Source: Parastagonospora avenae f. sp. tritici 18332-5
Lineage: Eukaryota; Ascomycota; Dothideomycetes; Pleosporales; Phaeosphaeriaceae
Length of the DNA stretch: 64,000 bases
Assembly: GCA_022559985.1 (NCBI GenBank)
Contig: JAFJTR010000061.1
Location: forward strand, 124,001-188,000
Reading direction: 5' to 3'
Shown here: positions 35,125 through 47,423 of the stretch, one piece after another
How positions within the stretch are numbered: position 1 is the first letter of the stretch
Layout: each line of letters begins with the position of its first letter
Notes under the pieces: model-generated
Databases searched by the model: none
What the model saw: the letters and a program-made list of their open reading frames with translations, nothing else
What the model was told of the DNA's origin: nothing
Made by a program: the position numbers and the translations under genes

Positions 35125-35426
35125 TTTGGGGTCTGAAAATGACGAACAAAAGTAGAATTATGTACGCGGAGTCGAAATGATATGAAGATGCTGCCCATAT
35201 GGGAGGTCGATTGCGGAGATATATCCCCACTATCATGCTCTCGGTCCAAACATTCCACCGCTGTCGGGTGGCTTGGCTGATCGTGAGACAGATACGCAAT
35301 CCGGAAGAACACGACCACAGCACGCTTGCATCGTTACCCCAGACTTTTTCCTGATAATAGTCGTAATGGAAACATGTTCGATAGCCCTGAGGTTCCTGCT
35401 CCTATGAGCATGTACTTGGCTATCTA

Positions 35427-35460
35427 GCCTATTTGGGCTTAGCCTGTTTCCACCTCCATA
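35427..35460. repeat. LTR-end-like relic, copy 1
   Basis: A 33-base stretch containing tttgggcttagcc and gtttcca matches 44078-44112 at about 30 of 33 positions, the differences being mostly C/T changes. On the minus strand it reads towards GGAAACaGGCTAAGCCC, a form common at ends of fungal Copia LTRs. The relic status is inferred. Confidence 0.4.
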
Positions 35461-35833
35461 TGCTCCTACTCTGTACCGTAGCAAACACAATACAACAACT
35501 CATACAGTCCATCAAAACATTGATTGGACGATACATATTTAACAGCTGTTATTTCGTGGATAACAATGCCCCGCGGGCGGAGATAGCGGCTTGAATCCCT
35601 GCATGTGCGTGAACTACAACAATTCAACAGCTGCTCACTCGCAACAACAAGAGGAAATCGTCATTGCGCAGAGTTGTGCAGCTGCTCATTGCTGATTATG
35701 CGGGGTATATCTCCATATCTTCAGGATGAATACTTGGCAAGAGGGCAAGATGTTGAACATATAATTGATGCTCCGCATTCAATTTGAGCAGACATAATCG
35801 CTAAACACCAGCTTCACTTTCAATCACAACATC

Positions 35834-37923
35834 ATGACAACTGTAAAGTCATCTCAAGTAAGTGGACGCCATATTCTGCTTTTTTCAGGAAAGAAGCCTG
35901 TGGTCGTTTTTCTCATGACTAACAACTATCAGAGCGCATCCATTGTCGAAGCATAAATTGCAGACCTTGCCGCAGCCCTTACGCAGGGTCAGACCAACAG
36001 TGTTGAACTGACTGCAAAACACCTGATTCGAATTGCGAAGTATGACCGGCGCTCCACCAATCTCAATGCAGTGCCTGTCGTCAACGAGCATGCATTCGAT
36101 GTTGCCCAGGCGTCGGACGTTCGCCGAGCCAATGGCAAGGCCGTGAATGCCTTGGATGGTATACCCTGCACGATCAAAGATTCTTACAAGATTGAAGGCA
36201 TGACTGTCGCCTCTGGATCACCAGCTTTCCAGAATCTTGTTGCGAACGAAGATGCATTCACTGTTAGGAAGATCAGGGAAGCTGGTGCAGTCATCCTTGG
36301 TCGAACGAACATGCCACCGATGGCTGGTGGTGGTATGCAGCGAGGTGTATACGGTCGAGCTGAGTCACCATACAACGCCGACTATCTCACTGCTGCTTTT
36401 GCCTCTGGTTCATCGAATGGATCGGCCACGGCCACGGCGTCTAGCTTTGGGTTCTTCGGAATGGGTGAAGAGACCATCTCATCTGGCCGATCGCCTGCAT
36501 CAAATAACGGCCTTGTGGCATACACTCCATCGAGAGGCTTGATATCCATCAGGGGAAATTGGCCGCTCTTCCCAACTTGCGATACCGTTGTGTCACATAC
36601 GAGGACTGTGGAGGACATGTTCGCTTTGCTTGACGTCATCGTCGTGACTGATGATGAGACGGCTTGTGACTTCTGGAGGGCACAACCCTTTGTCAAGCTC
36701 CCAGAGGTCGAGACGATTCGACCAAGATCTTATCACTCCCTCTCCAATTCAAAGTCCCTATCTGGCAAGAAGATCGGTGTCCCCAAGATGTACATCGGCG
36801 GCACTGACTCCGACCTAACTGCCCGCAAAGTGCACACCCGCCAATCCGTCATCGACCCCTGGCAAAAGTCTTTGAAAGCCAAGGCGCAACATCCATCGAA
36901 GTTGACTTCCCCGTGGTCACAAAATTCCAAGCACCCGAATCATCCCGTATCGACAGCCCGATCGAAGAGTCCATCGCGCCACACCACCACAACGAAATCG
37001 ACATGTGCCAGCTTATGGCCTATGCATGGGATGATTTCCTCGCCGCCAACGCCGACTCCAAAGTCGCAACCAGTCTCTCTCAAATCGACTCGGCGGCCAT
37101 CTTCCCGCGTCCGCAGGGTAGCATACCAGATAGATACGACTCCAACGACCCGCTCGTCCGCCACACCGATGTCGTTGCACACATCACCCCGGACCGTCTA
37201 GATACATACTCGATCTTCAATCTCGGCCCCACGCTGCGCAATCTCGAAGCGAGGCGTAAATCTACATTTGAAGACTGGCTCGTCGAACTCGGTCTGGACG
37301 CCGTTGTCTGGCCGTGCAATGGCGACGTAGGCCGTGCCGACGCTGATGTCAACGAGAAATCTGCCGCAGATGCATGGCGCAATGGCGTGCTGTACTCAAA
37401 TGGCAATTGTACAATTCGCCAGCTGGGTATCCCGACGATCAGTGTGCCCATGGGCGTCATGAAGGATATCGGCATGCCAGTGAATTTGACGTTTGCTGGA
37501 AGAGCGTATGCGGATAGTGAGCTTTTGCAGTATGCATATGCGTTTGAGAAGGGGAGCAAGTTGCGAGAAGCACCCAAACGAACGCCAGAACTGAAGAGTG
37601 ATCGGATTGAGATTGGAGGTGGGAAGAAGGAGATTGGAGCTAAAGAGCCGGGTTTGACGGCGAGTGCGGCCAAGGAGGGGAGAAAGGTGAAGCTTTCGGG
37701 CACGTGTGATGATAGTGTAGAGTCTTTGCTGGTGTTTGTTGATGGAGATGAAGTTGAAGACGTCAGTAATCAAGGAGGGAAGTGGGAGGTTCTGTCGGGT
37801 GAACTGAGAGTGTGGACGGAGCGAGTAAAGGAGAAGGGGGTGCCTGATCCAGAGAAGGCTATGGTTATTGTAGTGGCGAGAGGGAAGAATGGGAGGTCTA
37901 CGGGTAAGATGCTCTTTGCTTAG
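35834..37923 (+). pseudogene. Amidase pseudogene (nonsense codon plus one-base frameshift)
   Basis: Amidase-signature hydrolase, about 670 residues if intact. Exon 1 is 35834-35857 (MTTVKSSQ), a 75-base intron follows, and then 35933 onward reads SASIVEA-stop-IADLAAALTQGQTNSVEL: an in-frame TAA at 35954-35956. The frame then runs through GIPCTIKDSYKI (catalytic Lys), FASGSSNGSATA (cis-Ser loop) and EETISSGRSPASNNG. At about 36884 one base is missing (after KSLKAK), and the protein continues in the next frame as ATSIEVDFPVVTKFQ to the end at 37923, including NLTFAGRAYADSELLQYAYAFE. Two independent lesions argue for decay rather than a sequencing slip. Confidence 0.85.
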
Positions 37924-38138
37924 GATCTGTTGATGTTGAAATACTTCATGAATTCATTTCTCAGACTTCAATTTACTCATCAGTGTACCTTCCTTGTCTC
38001 AGAATGTCTTTCGAGGTGGCTTAGCGCGTGCCGCTAGCCATCGCGGTACATCCTTAAGCCTGCACCTCGACCCATCCTTGTTACTCTTCGCTCAACACAC
38101 TATCCGCTCGAAGCAACTCTATACTTTTCTACGATACG

Positions 38139-40101
38139 ATGTCAGTGCTCTCAGATCGACATTTGCCTTACCAGGATTTACAGCTAGGACCAGAAGAGGT
38201 CCGCCTAATCGCAATCGAAGAGACTAGAGAGCCTTCCTTGCGCCATGACTACCCTGGGGTCATGCGCACGGACTCATTGAGACTTGCAATGCGTCGGCAT
38301 AAACTCGAAGACAAGCCTGAGTTCAGTGCAGTCTCACACGTATAGGGGAGATCCACGGTTTCAATCAACATATCTTGCAACGAAGGCTCGATTCCTGTCA
38401 CCCCTGTGATTTTCGAAATGCTGGAGCATCTGCGGATGCGGAATACGCTCCTATGGATTGATGCAATCTGCATCAATCAGAAGGATGATGACGAAAAGGC
38501 AATACGAATACCAGTCATGCGACGTGTTCATGCACAATCAGCATTTGTCTTGGTGGCCGCGAGTGCAAGAGATCATGCACACTTTCTCTCGTGTCTCCGC
38601 ACTAGCCATCGACTAGAAGCCGCCGATTGCTAATCGTGGGAATGTTCAATCCTGGAGGGGAGACGAATGGCCTCCAGAGGGTCACGAGTTTTCGGCCGGC
38701 CTTTACTGGCTGCTGAACTACGACTGGTTCAGAAGGCTGTGGATCTTTCAAGAAGCCATTTCGACTCCGCACATTCATCTTATTGTTGGCGCACTTGCGA
38801 TAGGTTTCAGTGGTTATCTTAAGTTTGTCGTGAATGGCTAGTACACATCACTGGGCTACTTAACGATCAATAGAGTAGCTCTATCAGCACTTGCGTAGAA
38901 TGCGTATCTATCGGACCTCGCGTTCGACGAATGTCAGCTGATGCAACAAGTCCGTCGCCGAACAGTTGAGCTCGGGTTATCTGAAGAAGTTCGGTTCTGG
39001 CCCAGTATTCTCGCCCGCCTGCAATACAGAGAAGCAGAAGAACCCATAGACAGCATCTGGGCCACTACTGCAATGCTACACGAGGGCTTGCAGAAGCGAT
39101 TTGTCCCTATTGTAGACTACAGCGAGCTCGGTCGGAAAGAATACTGGAAGACATACACTCGATTTTAAAATTCGTCGTTGACGTCGGGCAGGATCTAACC
39201 TTCTTTAGCTATCCACGACCTCTAGAGCAGAACAGCGCGGAGCTTTCCTCTTGATATCTAAACCTGCTTGGAAAAGCCGCAACTTCGCAACATCTGGAAC
39301 ATCAATGGAACAGAAAAACCAGCTATCGTGGCGTTGCAATGTCCGCCCTTGTTGGCAGCGAGACCGACGCTCAAGACAGCCGTGAAAGAAGGATGGCGAT
39401 CAAGAACCACCATCTGTTCTTTGCTCGATGTTCTGAAGAAAACAATTTCTTGCAGGTGCGAGTCTTCGTAACTGATAGGATCTTGGAAGTCGTCGAGAAC
39501 CAGCAGCTCTTGCACTGGCGTGAAGAGTTTTCAGCAAGATATCTGCAGGGGGAGCTGGAAATGGTGAAACCCATACTTGAAGCTGTGATAAACTTCTACG
39601 ATAGGACCTTGGCCCTGCCGCGATCAATTGAACGTGGTGATGAATCAGCAGCCACAGACATACCAATGGAATACTTGAAGTGTCTCTTCGCAGATGACCG
39701 CATCTCTGTGAAAATGGCAGAAGCATATCGACAGGCCCATGAATACTTTCGACAGGAAAAATCAGCGTAGGACGGGCTCGAGTGACCATATGCGCACCTT
39801 AGTCGGTGGATGCATTGCGTACCTTGACGCTGTGGTAGGACATTCCTTCTTTGCAACAGAAAGTGGTCGTTTCGGTATAGCTAGTCCAGGCTGCACACCA
39901 GGTGACAAGATTTGTACATTTTATGGCGGGGAATGCCTATACATTCTTCGATGGCCCAAAGAGAAAGAGAGTCCTAAGGGGTTAAAGCCTGGGAGTAACA
40001 CCACTGAATTTTGCGGCGTTGCTTACATCCCGCACCTCATGGAGCAGCATCAACGAGAGGGTGCAAGAATGGAGAGTGACGAGATCTTCTTCGTTGGATG
40101 A
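38139..40101 (+). pseudogene. HET-domain (heterokaryon incompatibility) pseudogene
   Basis: The fragments appear in order on the plus strand: LGPEEVRLIAIEE and EFSAVSHV, then a TAG at 38343 where the family has VWG, then LRMRNTLLWIDAICINQKDDDEKA (the HET core), a stop at 38631, and in other frames GLYWLLNYDWFRRLWIFQEA. Stops and shifts continue to a C-terminal block (39781-40101) reading FFATESGRFGIASPGCTPGDKICTFYGG, typical of HET protein ends. HET proteins trigger cell death on non-self fusion. This copy cannot be translated whole. Confidence 0.8.
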
Positions 40102-41322
40102 TAGGAAGGCAAGGATGGAGGTGTCCGAAAGAAAGGAAGCATACAGGCAAGTCCAATGTCCGTATGGTTGGCATGCTCGAGACGCTGTCCCTGAGTGCCG
40201 CCAGTCCGCAGCTTGGTCAGCCATGATATGCTTGGCCTCCTGCATGCCTCACAACCATCTTCTTGCTGCCTCACCGGCTGTGACCGCTACTTGGCGTCCA
40301 TTTTCGTTCTAAATCAACACGCTACTCTTGACAACAGACTGACACGGCCCATGCCACACGCTGTCAGACTGCTCGCTAATTCAAAAGATGTGTTCTAGCC
40401 AAGGAGATCGTTCCTATCGGCGATTTTACCAGTCCCGCCCGTTGATCATCCACGCACCCGAGTCTGGAGTTGGCGCTTTGTCTTGAGTGTTTGCAGGTGG
40501 ATCCGCACGGGACTTTCTGTGTGGTAATCGTGGCGTGAGTCGTCCGCACTTTCGGACATTCAAAGGGCCTCAGGCACACCCGGCCTTTCGGACTGTGGCT
40601 GTTGTCGATCGAAGGCGGCTAGTGTGACAGAAATAAGGGCGTTTCCCCACGTCTCGAAACACTTGGCCATCGCACGCAACTCAACCACCACGATATTTGC
40701 GTTGAAGACCCTGGAACATGCTCATTCCTGTGCAGATTTCCTGTTTGAAGTTTCGTCTTGAAGAAGACGAGTACAGCGGGTGTTTCCGTTCTGCAGAACA
40801 GTATCCCACCACGTGCACCGAGTTGAAGCGAACTGCAGCCGTCAAACCTTCCGCGAGCCCCAGAATGCAGGGCCCACGCACCACTTAGCGATCCCCTTTC
40901 AGGCAGGTCTTGTCCAGGGTCGCGCGCATCGCTTCTCGATGTTCTTGATACCTTCTTGCGACATGTCGCAAAGCCATGAATGACCGAATTATGCCCTTTT
41001 CAGCACACCAGACGCGTAACGTGTTTGTACACAGTCGAAACCCTGTGGCTGGGCAGTATAGACTGCGCAGCTTACGCAGGAAATCGAGCCATATATTACT
41101 GAGGCTGAAGACATACATTTTAGGACACCAGGCTGGATCTCGGATCTTTTCTTCCACTCCCTTATCTTTCTTCTTATCTTCGCTTCATTGCCTGCTGGTT
41201 TAGGCGCAACTGCTGGACGGTATTTCATTCACTTTTCGCATCTTTCGTAACCGACGGACTGTTGATCTAAGACGCGGGCCGTTTTTAGGACATCCTTTCA
41301 TTAGTCCTTTCAGCTCCTCACG
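40102..41322. other. Intergenic region of 1.2 kb, no gene seen
   Basis: No conserved coding content on either strand. It includes the promoter of the following MFS gene. Confidence 0.45.
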
Positions 41323-43083
41323 ATGGGTTGGGGCGTATTAGAGAGCAGGCGTTCGGCCTTTCCTCGGGGCACCGTCCGGCTTGGTGTCAAGGAGACGAAC
41401 ACGAACGACGACAATGCACAGGAATTGGACACTTCGAAGAGGCAGGGAGGCGTTGTTCTTTCACCACAGCCAAGTGACGATCCAAATGACCCTCTCAACT
41501 GGTGGGTTTCGTCGCCTCAGAGATCGTCCTCACGAGCACTAACTGATTGTCAGGTCTCTTACATCGAAATGGCTGCATTTGTTCCTCCTAGCCTTTGGCT
41601 CTGCGGTCACCAACGCGTAGGTTCATGGACGCCGGAGTCTGCATATTCCAGCCAGCTAATCTGTTCTAGAACCACTGTAATGTTGACACCCGGCCTCGAG
41701 CCGCTCACCGAAAAGTTTAATAGCAATGAGGGCGATATCGGCACCTGGATTCTGACGGCACCAACCTTCTGGACCTCGGCCGCAGCTTTCATCGCGGTCG
41801 CTGCTACAGACGTTTGGGGTAGGAGACCATTCTACATCCTGGCCGTCGTCATGATGGCATTGTTCCAATTTGCTGGCTTCTTTTCCACGACGTTCCCCAT
41901 GCTTGCGATTGCTCGCACGGCTGGTGGTATGTTTTCGGCACCACTGTTCACGCTTCTCACCGCAACCATTAGCGACATCTTCTTTGTGCACCAGCGCGGC
42001 AAGTCGATTGCTGTCTGGAACTTGATGTTGAACTCTGGGGCACAGGTTGGGTGAGTTGTGGCAACATTCTATATTGCGACACATTCTGACGGATCTAGTC
42101 AAATTTTCGCTGGTTTCATCACCGATAAATGGGGTGTGATGGCAAACTTCCTCATCACCGCTCTAATCTTCGTTGCCCTGATCCCCGTCTACTACCTCTC
42201 AGTTTTCGAAACTGCCTACTTCGACCGCAAGTCCGAAGACGTCACGACGATCCATGTCCAGGCCAACAAATTGAGTGATGAATATGACGAGGAAGATCTC
42301 AAAGCCTCCATCCTCCCCGCCAAGTTGACATATGGCCAGAAGCTAGCTGTTTCTCGTGGTCGGCTCTCCAATAAGTCGTTCTTCAAAGGCATCATTAAGC
42401 CTTTTGGACTTCTCTCCTCCCCCATTGTCTTCTACAGCTGCTTCCTCAACGCCACAGTCTTCCTCTTCCTGGCCGGTATCTCGACCTTCATGTCGATCCT
42501 GCTGTCCGCGCCTCCGTACGACCTGACCCCAAGTCAAATCGGACTGACCAACTTGCCGCTTTTCGTAGTTGGTCTTTTCTCTGGCCCCTTTTTTGGCTGG
42601 CTGTCCGACGCCTCTGTCAACCTGATGGCGCGCCACAACGGAACGACCAAAGGCATGGCTGAGCCCGAGTTCCGTCTTCTCCTACTCATCATCACGATTC
42701 CAATTACCATGGCCGGACTCATCGGTCTCGGTGAAGCCTTCGAGAACAGCCTTCCCCTCCCCTGGGTCCTCGTTTGGATGACCGTCACCAACGTCGGCAG
42801 TGTTGCTGTTGTTCAAATTGCCATTGCTTATGTAATTGACTGCCACCCCGATCACTCTGCCCAGGCTTTCTCCTCCATCAACATGGTCTCCGCAGGCGCC
42901 GTCACCGTCGTGCTCAACCCAATGATCGGCTTGCTCGAGACCTCTGGACCCATGTATGTATTCGGCTTGATGGCGAGCGCGGCCGCAATCGTTACTGCAA
43001 TGGCACTGCCCCTGTACGTTTTCGGTAAGAAGATCAGGGCGTGGTATGAGAGTGCCGCCTGGGCGCAGAAACTATTGGATTAG
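41323..43083 (+). CDS. MFS transporter, drug:H+ antiporter-1 type
   Basis: Four exons: 41323-41501, 41554-41616, 41670-42050 and 42099-43083, giving 535 residues with consistent phases. The second exon is only 63 bases (SLTSKWLHLFLLAFGSAVTNA) and completes helix 1. Twelve membrane segments follow. Landmarks are NDPLNW before helix 1, TTVMLTPGLEPL, WGRRPFYILA (loop 2), RTAGGMFSAPLFTLLTATISDIF, HQRGKSIAVWNLMLNSGAQVGQIFAGFI, and in the second half GWLSDASVNLMARHNGT. The N-terminal tail is polar. Plasma-membrane efflux or uptake is likely; substrate unknown. Intact, unlike the MFS gene at 33910. Confidence 0.9.
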
Positions 43084-43382
43084 GCGATCAAAAAACAACT
43101 TGGGTGTCAGTGGCGCGTTCGCGAAGCGTATGGCAAAGACAGAAGTAAGAAGCTTCATGCGGACTGGCACCTTTTTTGAGGTCGTAGACAGACACAATCG
43201 CTTTTATATATTCATGTCGCCACCTCATGTACTTTATGACCCAATGAACTCATGTGATGATAAATCTCCGAGACGAGATGTCACAGTCCGCTTTCTATAA
43301 CTGCATTCGCCTTTACCCCGTTATGACCATGCGTACTCATGTAGAAGACTTTTGCAAAAGTGAGAACAGCGCTTCAGCCCTG

Positions 43383-44565
43383 TCAATACGAATATTCGGA
43401 CTTAACCTGATCCGTTCCATGCTCTGCCATCCATTGCGCCGCCTTCGCATACCCCTCATACCCCTCGATCTGATGACCGTGGGGACCAGACCGCGCTTCA
43501 AAGTATCGGACCACAGCGTCAGGCAATGTGTAGCGATAGCCTCTCCAGAAGCGGAATGCGAGATGGTGTGTACGACGCGTGAAGTCCTTGTGGTTCATGA
43601 AATCCCACGCCCGGACTGAGTAACGCTCGTACACGTTGTTCAACGCGGTGTGAAAACCCATGTCGCCTGCTGCAACTGCGGCGAAGGTCAGATGTTATAT
43701 CATAGACGCGAACTCGTTGTCGTTGGCCCAAGCACATGGAGCAGGCGATTCGGAGCCCCATGTGCTGCGGACATGCGACACAATTTCCATGAACGCCATG
43801 CTGCAAATGTCAATGATAGTCAGCATCGTCCAAGTCCCGTGGGGTCATTTCAGCCGCATTTACTCACGTGCTGACGCCGCCTCCCATAGAGAATCCAGTA
43901 ACGATGATCGATTTAGGTTGATTTCCGGTCGCGACAATCTCGTCAGCGACTTTACCAAGAGCCTCGAATATTGTGTCCCGCATGCCATGTCACATATCGC
44001 GATAGAAGCTGTGCACTCTGTTCGGCAGCCTCCAGGTCCTGCCAGTGAGAGAAGTCACGTGCTGTCAAGGAGCCTGCCTGTTTGGGCTTAGCCCGTTTCC
44101 ATCTCCAACAACTCACCTGAGTTTCCGCTAGCAATTGATCACCAATTCAACCCCACTTCCATGTGCCCATTCTTGTGTCTCTCATCACACTCGATTGCCA
44201 TCCGTATACACTGGATACGGCAATTCCCAGAAATTTGGGCCCTTGCCGTCGACCCACAGATTCTTCACAAGCTCGTTTTGGCCGGATGCCTGAAAGGCGA
44301 TGATGACGCTTTCATGATGGCGGACGAGAAAAGTTGTGCGGCTCGAGCTGATGCCCGTGTGGAGGTCTTTGGCGGAGGGCGAAGAGTCGCAAAAGTCTCC
44401 AGCTAACGTGTTTCGGAGGGCGTTGATTTCCGGATGGTTTGATGCTCGCCAGAGAACATGTGCGGCGTCTTTGACCTCGGGCCACTGCGAACGCGTGTTT
44501 CGGAGTCGAACTAGGCTAGGCATTTGCAATAAAGGCTCGTAGATTGAAAGTTGGTGGAAGAACAA
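43383..44565 (-). pseudogene. Class 3 lipase pseudogene
   Basis: Reading leftwards: MFFHQLSIYEPLLQMPSLVRL, then TTFLVRHHESVIIAFQASG and KNLWVDGKGPNFWELPYPVY (oxyanion-loop region), a disrupted patch, then SFYRDM-stop-HGMRDTIFEALGKVADEIVATG, IIVTGFSMGGGVS (nucleophile elbow), an intron, AFMEIVSHVRSTWGSE, and DMGFHTALNNVYERYSVRAWDFMNHKD to the end. The TGA after FYRDM stands where lipases have Trp. The disrupted patch at about 44060-44180 contains the LTR-end-like repeat, so an insertion may have split the gene. An intact relative would hydrolyse acylglycerols. Confidence 0.65.
44078..44112. repeat. LTR-end-like relic, copy 2, inside the lipase pseudogene
   Basis: Partner of 35427-35460. The minus strand reads TGTTGGAGATGG followed by AAACGGGCTAAGCCC, resembling a Copia LTR 5' terminus. 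No complete LTR or internal region is present. Confidence 0.4.
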
Positions 44566-44593
44566 TGGAGTTGTGGGGGCAGCATATATTATA

Positions 44594-44648
44594 ACGTGTT
44601 GGATAAGCGAGTGAGCCAGGCAATCGAGTGAGCCACCCCACCAAGTTT
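44594..44648 (+). repeat. Left terminal inverted repeat of the pogo element
   Basis: 55 bases, pairing with 46387-46441 with about three mismatches, flanked outside by TA. Confidence 0.9.
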
Positions 44649-44912
44649 GCGCACCTATTCAATCGTGCATCTCAACCACGTTAAGTGATAACACATATGT
44701 ATTAATACAGTAGACTAACCAGTATGTAAAGTATCCATTTTGCAAGTACGTGAGTTGTGACCAGTCTCTCTGCACCTCTTGCAACGCGCTAGAGCCTGGC
44801 GGCCGAGTCCTGATTGCTTTCCACCTTGACGCTGTTCACGCTCTATCTGCGGAGTAGCCTCCTTTTGAGCAAGTAGATCCTCTCCTTCTCCCTTTTTTAA
44901 GGTTCCCTGCCT

Positions 44913-46360
44913 CTATATCTGCTTCTTTTTGCGCTGCTTGCGCTTTGTTGCTGCCTCGTTGGCTCTTTCAAGGCTGGTGATCCGATCGCGCATCAGCTCA
45001 GCCGAGAGCATCATTACTTCAGCCCCTTTCTTGAGCTGGCTAATCGCCTCAATAATTGAGGCCGGCGATGAGCTCCTATGCCACCGCACGCGATCATTTA
45101 TTAACGTTGATTGAGCCTTAAGCTCACGTACGTTACTCGGCGTACGAGCCTCCCAAACGACCTCTGGCAGAGCGGCTGGTGTAGGTGTACGGAGCCGCCC
45201 ATCCAGATTTGACAGAACAACGTCAGGCTGGAGTGGGAAAGGCCTGCGTCTCAAAAAGCTGAGCAGATATTGGCTGACGTAAACGATCTCGTAAAGGCTG
45301 CCTTAAAGACTAAGAGGAATTCAAGCTTCGTGATGTGGTTGACGTGGTGGCGGATCAGCGCCTCGATCTCGCGGCTGTACGCGCGCTTCAATGGCGAGAA
45401 GCAACCAACATCAAGCGGCTGCAGCAGGTGGGATGAGTGAGGCGGTATGCAGAGCATGTAGATATTTTTCTCCTTGCAGAGCTCCTGGAATTCCAGAGAG
45501 TGGTGGCTCTGATGGCCATCTAGGATAAGCAGCCGGCGCGCCCCAACTACCTTGCCATCCGTATGCTTAATGAAGTGCTTCAGCCACTTAACTCTAAGCT
45601 CGTTAGTCGTCCAGCTGTTTTCGCTGACGGCAATAGCCCAGTCGCGTGGGATGTTCTCCTCGTACCAGGCAGATAAGTGGTGCTTGCCGGCAAAGATGAT
45701 GAACGGTGGGATAGCCCAGCCAGCAGCGTTGATTCCCTGGATCACTGTGACCCACTCGCGATTGCCAGGCTGGATAGCTTTTGGCCGGCCTCTCCTCTCT
45801 GACCCTGTCACGACGAGCTGAGTCGTGATCTTGCCTATCATAAAGCCAGCCTTGTCGAAGTTGTGGACGTCCTCATCAAGGATGCCGTACTTGAGCCTGG
45901 TCTGCTCAATAAGCTCAAATCAGCTGCGGATTAGCACAGGGTCCTCGCAGAGAGCTCTTTGCCTATCGTACGCTCGATTGAAACGCGTCTTGAGAGAGTC
46001 TGTACGCCTGACAAAGTTGGCTGGTCACTTCTACCCAACCTGGCCTGCGTCGCGCGCAGCCAGCAGCTTATCCGCCATATCACGTACAGCTGCGTACGTA
46101 GGCGCAAATCCACGTTCATCCAGGTCAAGTATATACTGGACTATTACCTCCTCTTCTACTCGGGTGAGCTTCTTTGAATTGGCCTGGCAATCGCGTTGGG
46201 CAGGTCTGCCAGCACGTCGGCGGTGGAGGGTAGCGCGAGAGACCTCAAACGTCGCTGCAGCGCGTCTTTCAGTCTGAATTTGATTCTTATTAAGAGCTGA
46301 GATTGCAAGGTGTATATCAGCCTCACAAGAGGCGTGTTGGGGTAGATTTAGTGGAGCCAT
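44913..46360 (-). pseudogene. Pogo/Fot1 DDE transposase, degenerate
   Basis: The N-terminal helix-turn-helix region (HLAISALNKNQIQTERRAAATFEVSRATLHRR) is followed by a CENP-B-like region (LTRVEEEVIVQYILDLDERGFAP, then FVRRTDSLKTRFNRAYD). The DDE domain has all three acidic residues in place: VHNFDKAGFM, LLILDGHQSHHS and LLQPLDVGCFSPLK. Stops interrupt one continuous frame: TAG and TGA within VG-stop-K-stop-PANFVRR (about 46020-46031) and TGA in IRS-stop-FELIEQ (about 45929). A TGA after SAF at about 45251 is followed by a frameshift into the Lys-rich C-terminus. Most stops stand where relatives have Trp. Confidence 0.9.
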
Positions 46361-46386
46361 AGTTGATTCAAGGTGCGAGGGTGTAG

Positions 46387-46441
46387 AAAGTTGGTGGGGT
46401 GGCTCACTCGCTTGCCTGGCTCACTCGCTTATCCGACACGT
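46387..46441 (-). repeat. Right terminal inverted repeat of the pogo element
   Basis: The reverse complement matches 44594-44648 and is flanked outside by TA at 46442-46443. Confidence 0.9.
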
Positions 46442-47423
46442 TATGCATTAGCAGACAGAGGCTAGGGTTTGGCCTCTCAGAGCGCTGCGTGTGAAGGTGA
46501 AAGTCGAAGTGTATTCTGAAATCTCTCACTTTGGTATCTGAGGTGAAGGTCACCAGGTGTGGCAATAGTTCGTGCGCACTATGCCTCACGACCCAAACTA
46601 TCAGAGAGCACTTTACTTAAGCTGTTCGACTTCAAAGCTTTTTAAGCTTCTCGTGGTGTGCTAATAAGCTATCGAATCTATTTAGACATATATATAAGAT
46701 CGCAGGTACTCTGCAATGGTAAGTTGAGATAAGATGCCAGGTACTCTGCAATAGTAAGTTGAGATGAAACAGAACGCGCACGAATTATTGCATCACCTGG
46801 TGAGGCAGCCTAACTCGCTTGTCGCACAAAAAGCTTCACGAGCTGAGACTCAGTTCTGCTACACCGCCAGATCCGTTTGCTACAACCCATAATGTCCTTC
46901 AACGACATATCATGTAGTTTCAAATACTGATTGTAAATTTTGTCTGAATTTGTGGGTGGTGCAGAGCATTGTGTGCTGGACAGTGGTACCTACTCAATTC
47001 GCCCGGAGGGCGCTAACGAACCTCAACTTGTGCCTTTCGCGCTGTTGCACTTTGAGATGGTGTAAGCCCAGGGCACCTTAAATGGTCACGTGGATTATCC
47101 GCCAGCCAATCAGGCCATCACTTCTGTTGGACAGAGCCGATGGTCCACTGATACCTCTCACGTGGTCGCGCGTAGCTGGTGCCTTGGCAGCCGCTGTGAG
47201 CCTCATACAGGCTCTCACGCGCCTTCTAATACAACACATGATCGTACTAAAACTTGCACCTTTCATTAAATTCATGTATATAAGCTTATATCACGGACAT
47301 CTCAGTCCACAACACAATACACCTAACATCACACTTTGTCTCCTGCTCCCAACTGCCTACAGATGGACCTAGGCAAACTTCATGTGCCAGGCTGATCGCA
47401 ATTCAACTTCTTGACTCTAACCC
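46442..47423. other. Gene-free stretch of about 1 kb
   Basis: Apart from the 35-base duplication, nothing is recognised. It includes the 3' flank of the acetolactate decarboxylase gene. Confidence 0.45.
46698..46767 (+). repeat. 35-base tandem duplication
   Basis: Two adjacent 35-base units sharing caggtactctgcaat and taagttgagat, with four differences. It lies in the gene-free stretch between the transposon and the decarboxylase. Confidence 0.8.

Larger units (their letters stand above)
44594..46441 (-). mobile_element. Fot1/pogo-type DNA transposon, complete but inactivated
   Basis: 1,848 bases bounded by 55-base terminal inverted repeats with about three mismatches: the left end starts acgtgttggataagcgag, the right end finishes ctcgcttatccgacacgt. 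Each repeat holds two copies of cgagtgagcca, probably transposase binding units. TA dinucleotides at 44592-44593 and 46442-46443 are the target-site duplication expected of the Tc1/mariner/pogo group. It carries one transposase gene on the minus strand with several nonsense codons. A single copy is seen in the window. Confidence 0.92.

Noticed and set aside
36870..36913. Intron explaining the amidase frame change
   Set aside because: The frames differ by one missing base with continuous homologous sequence on both sides; there is no room for an intron.
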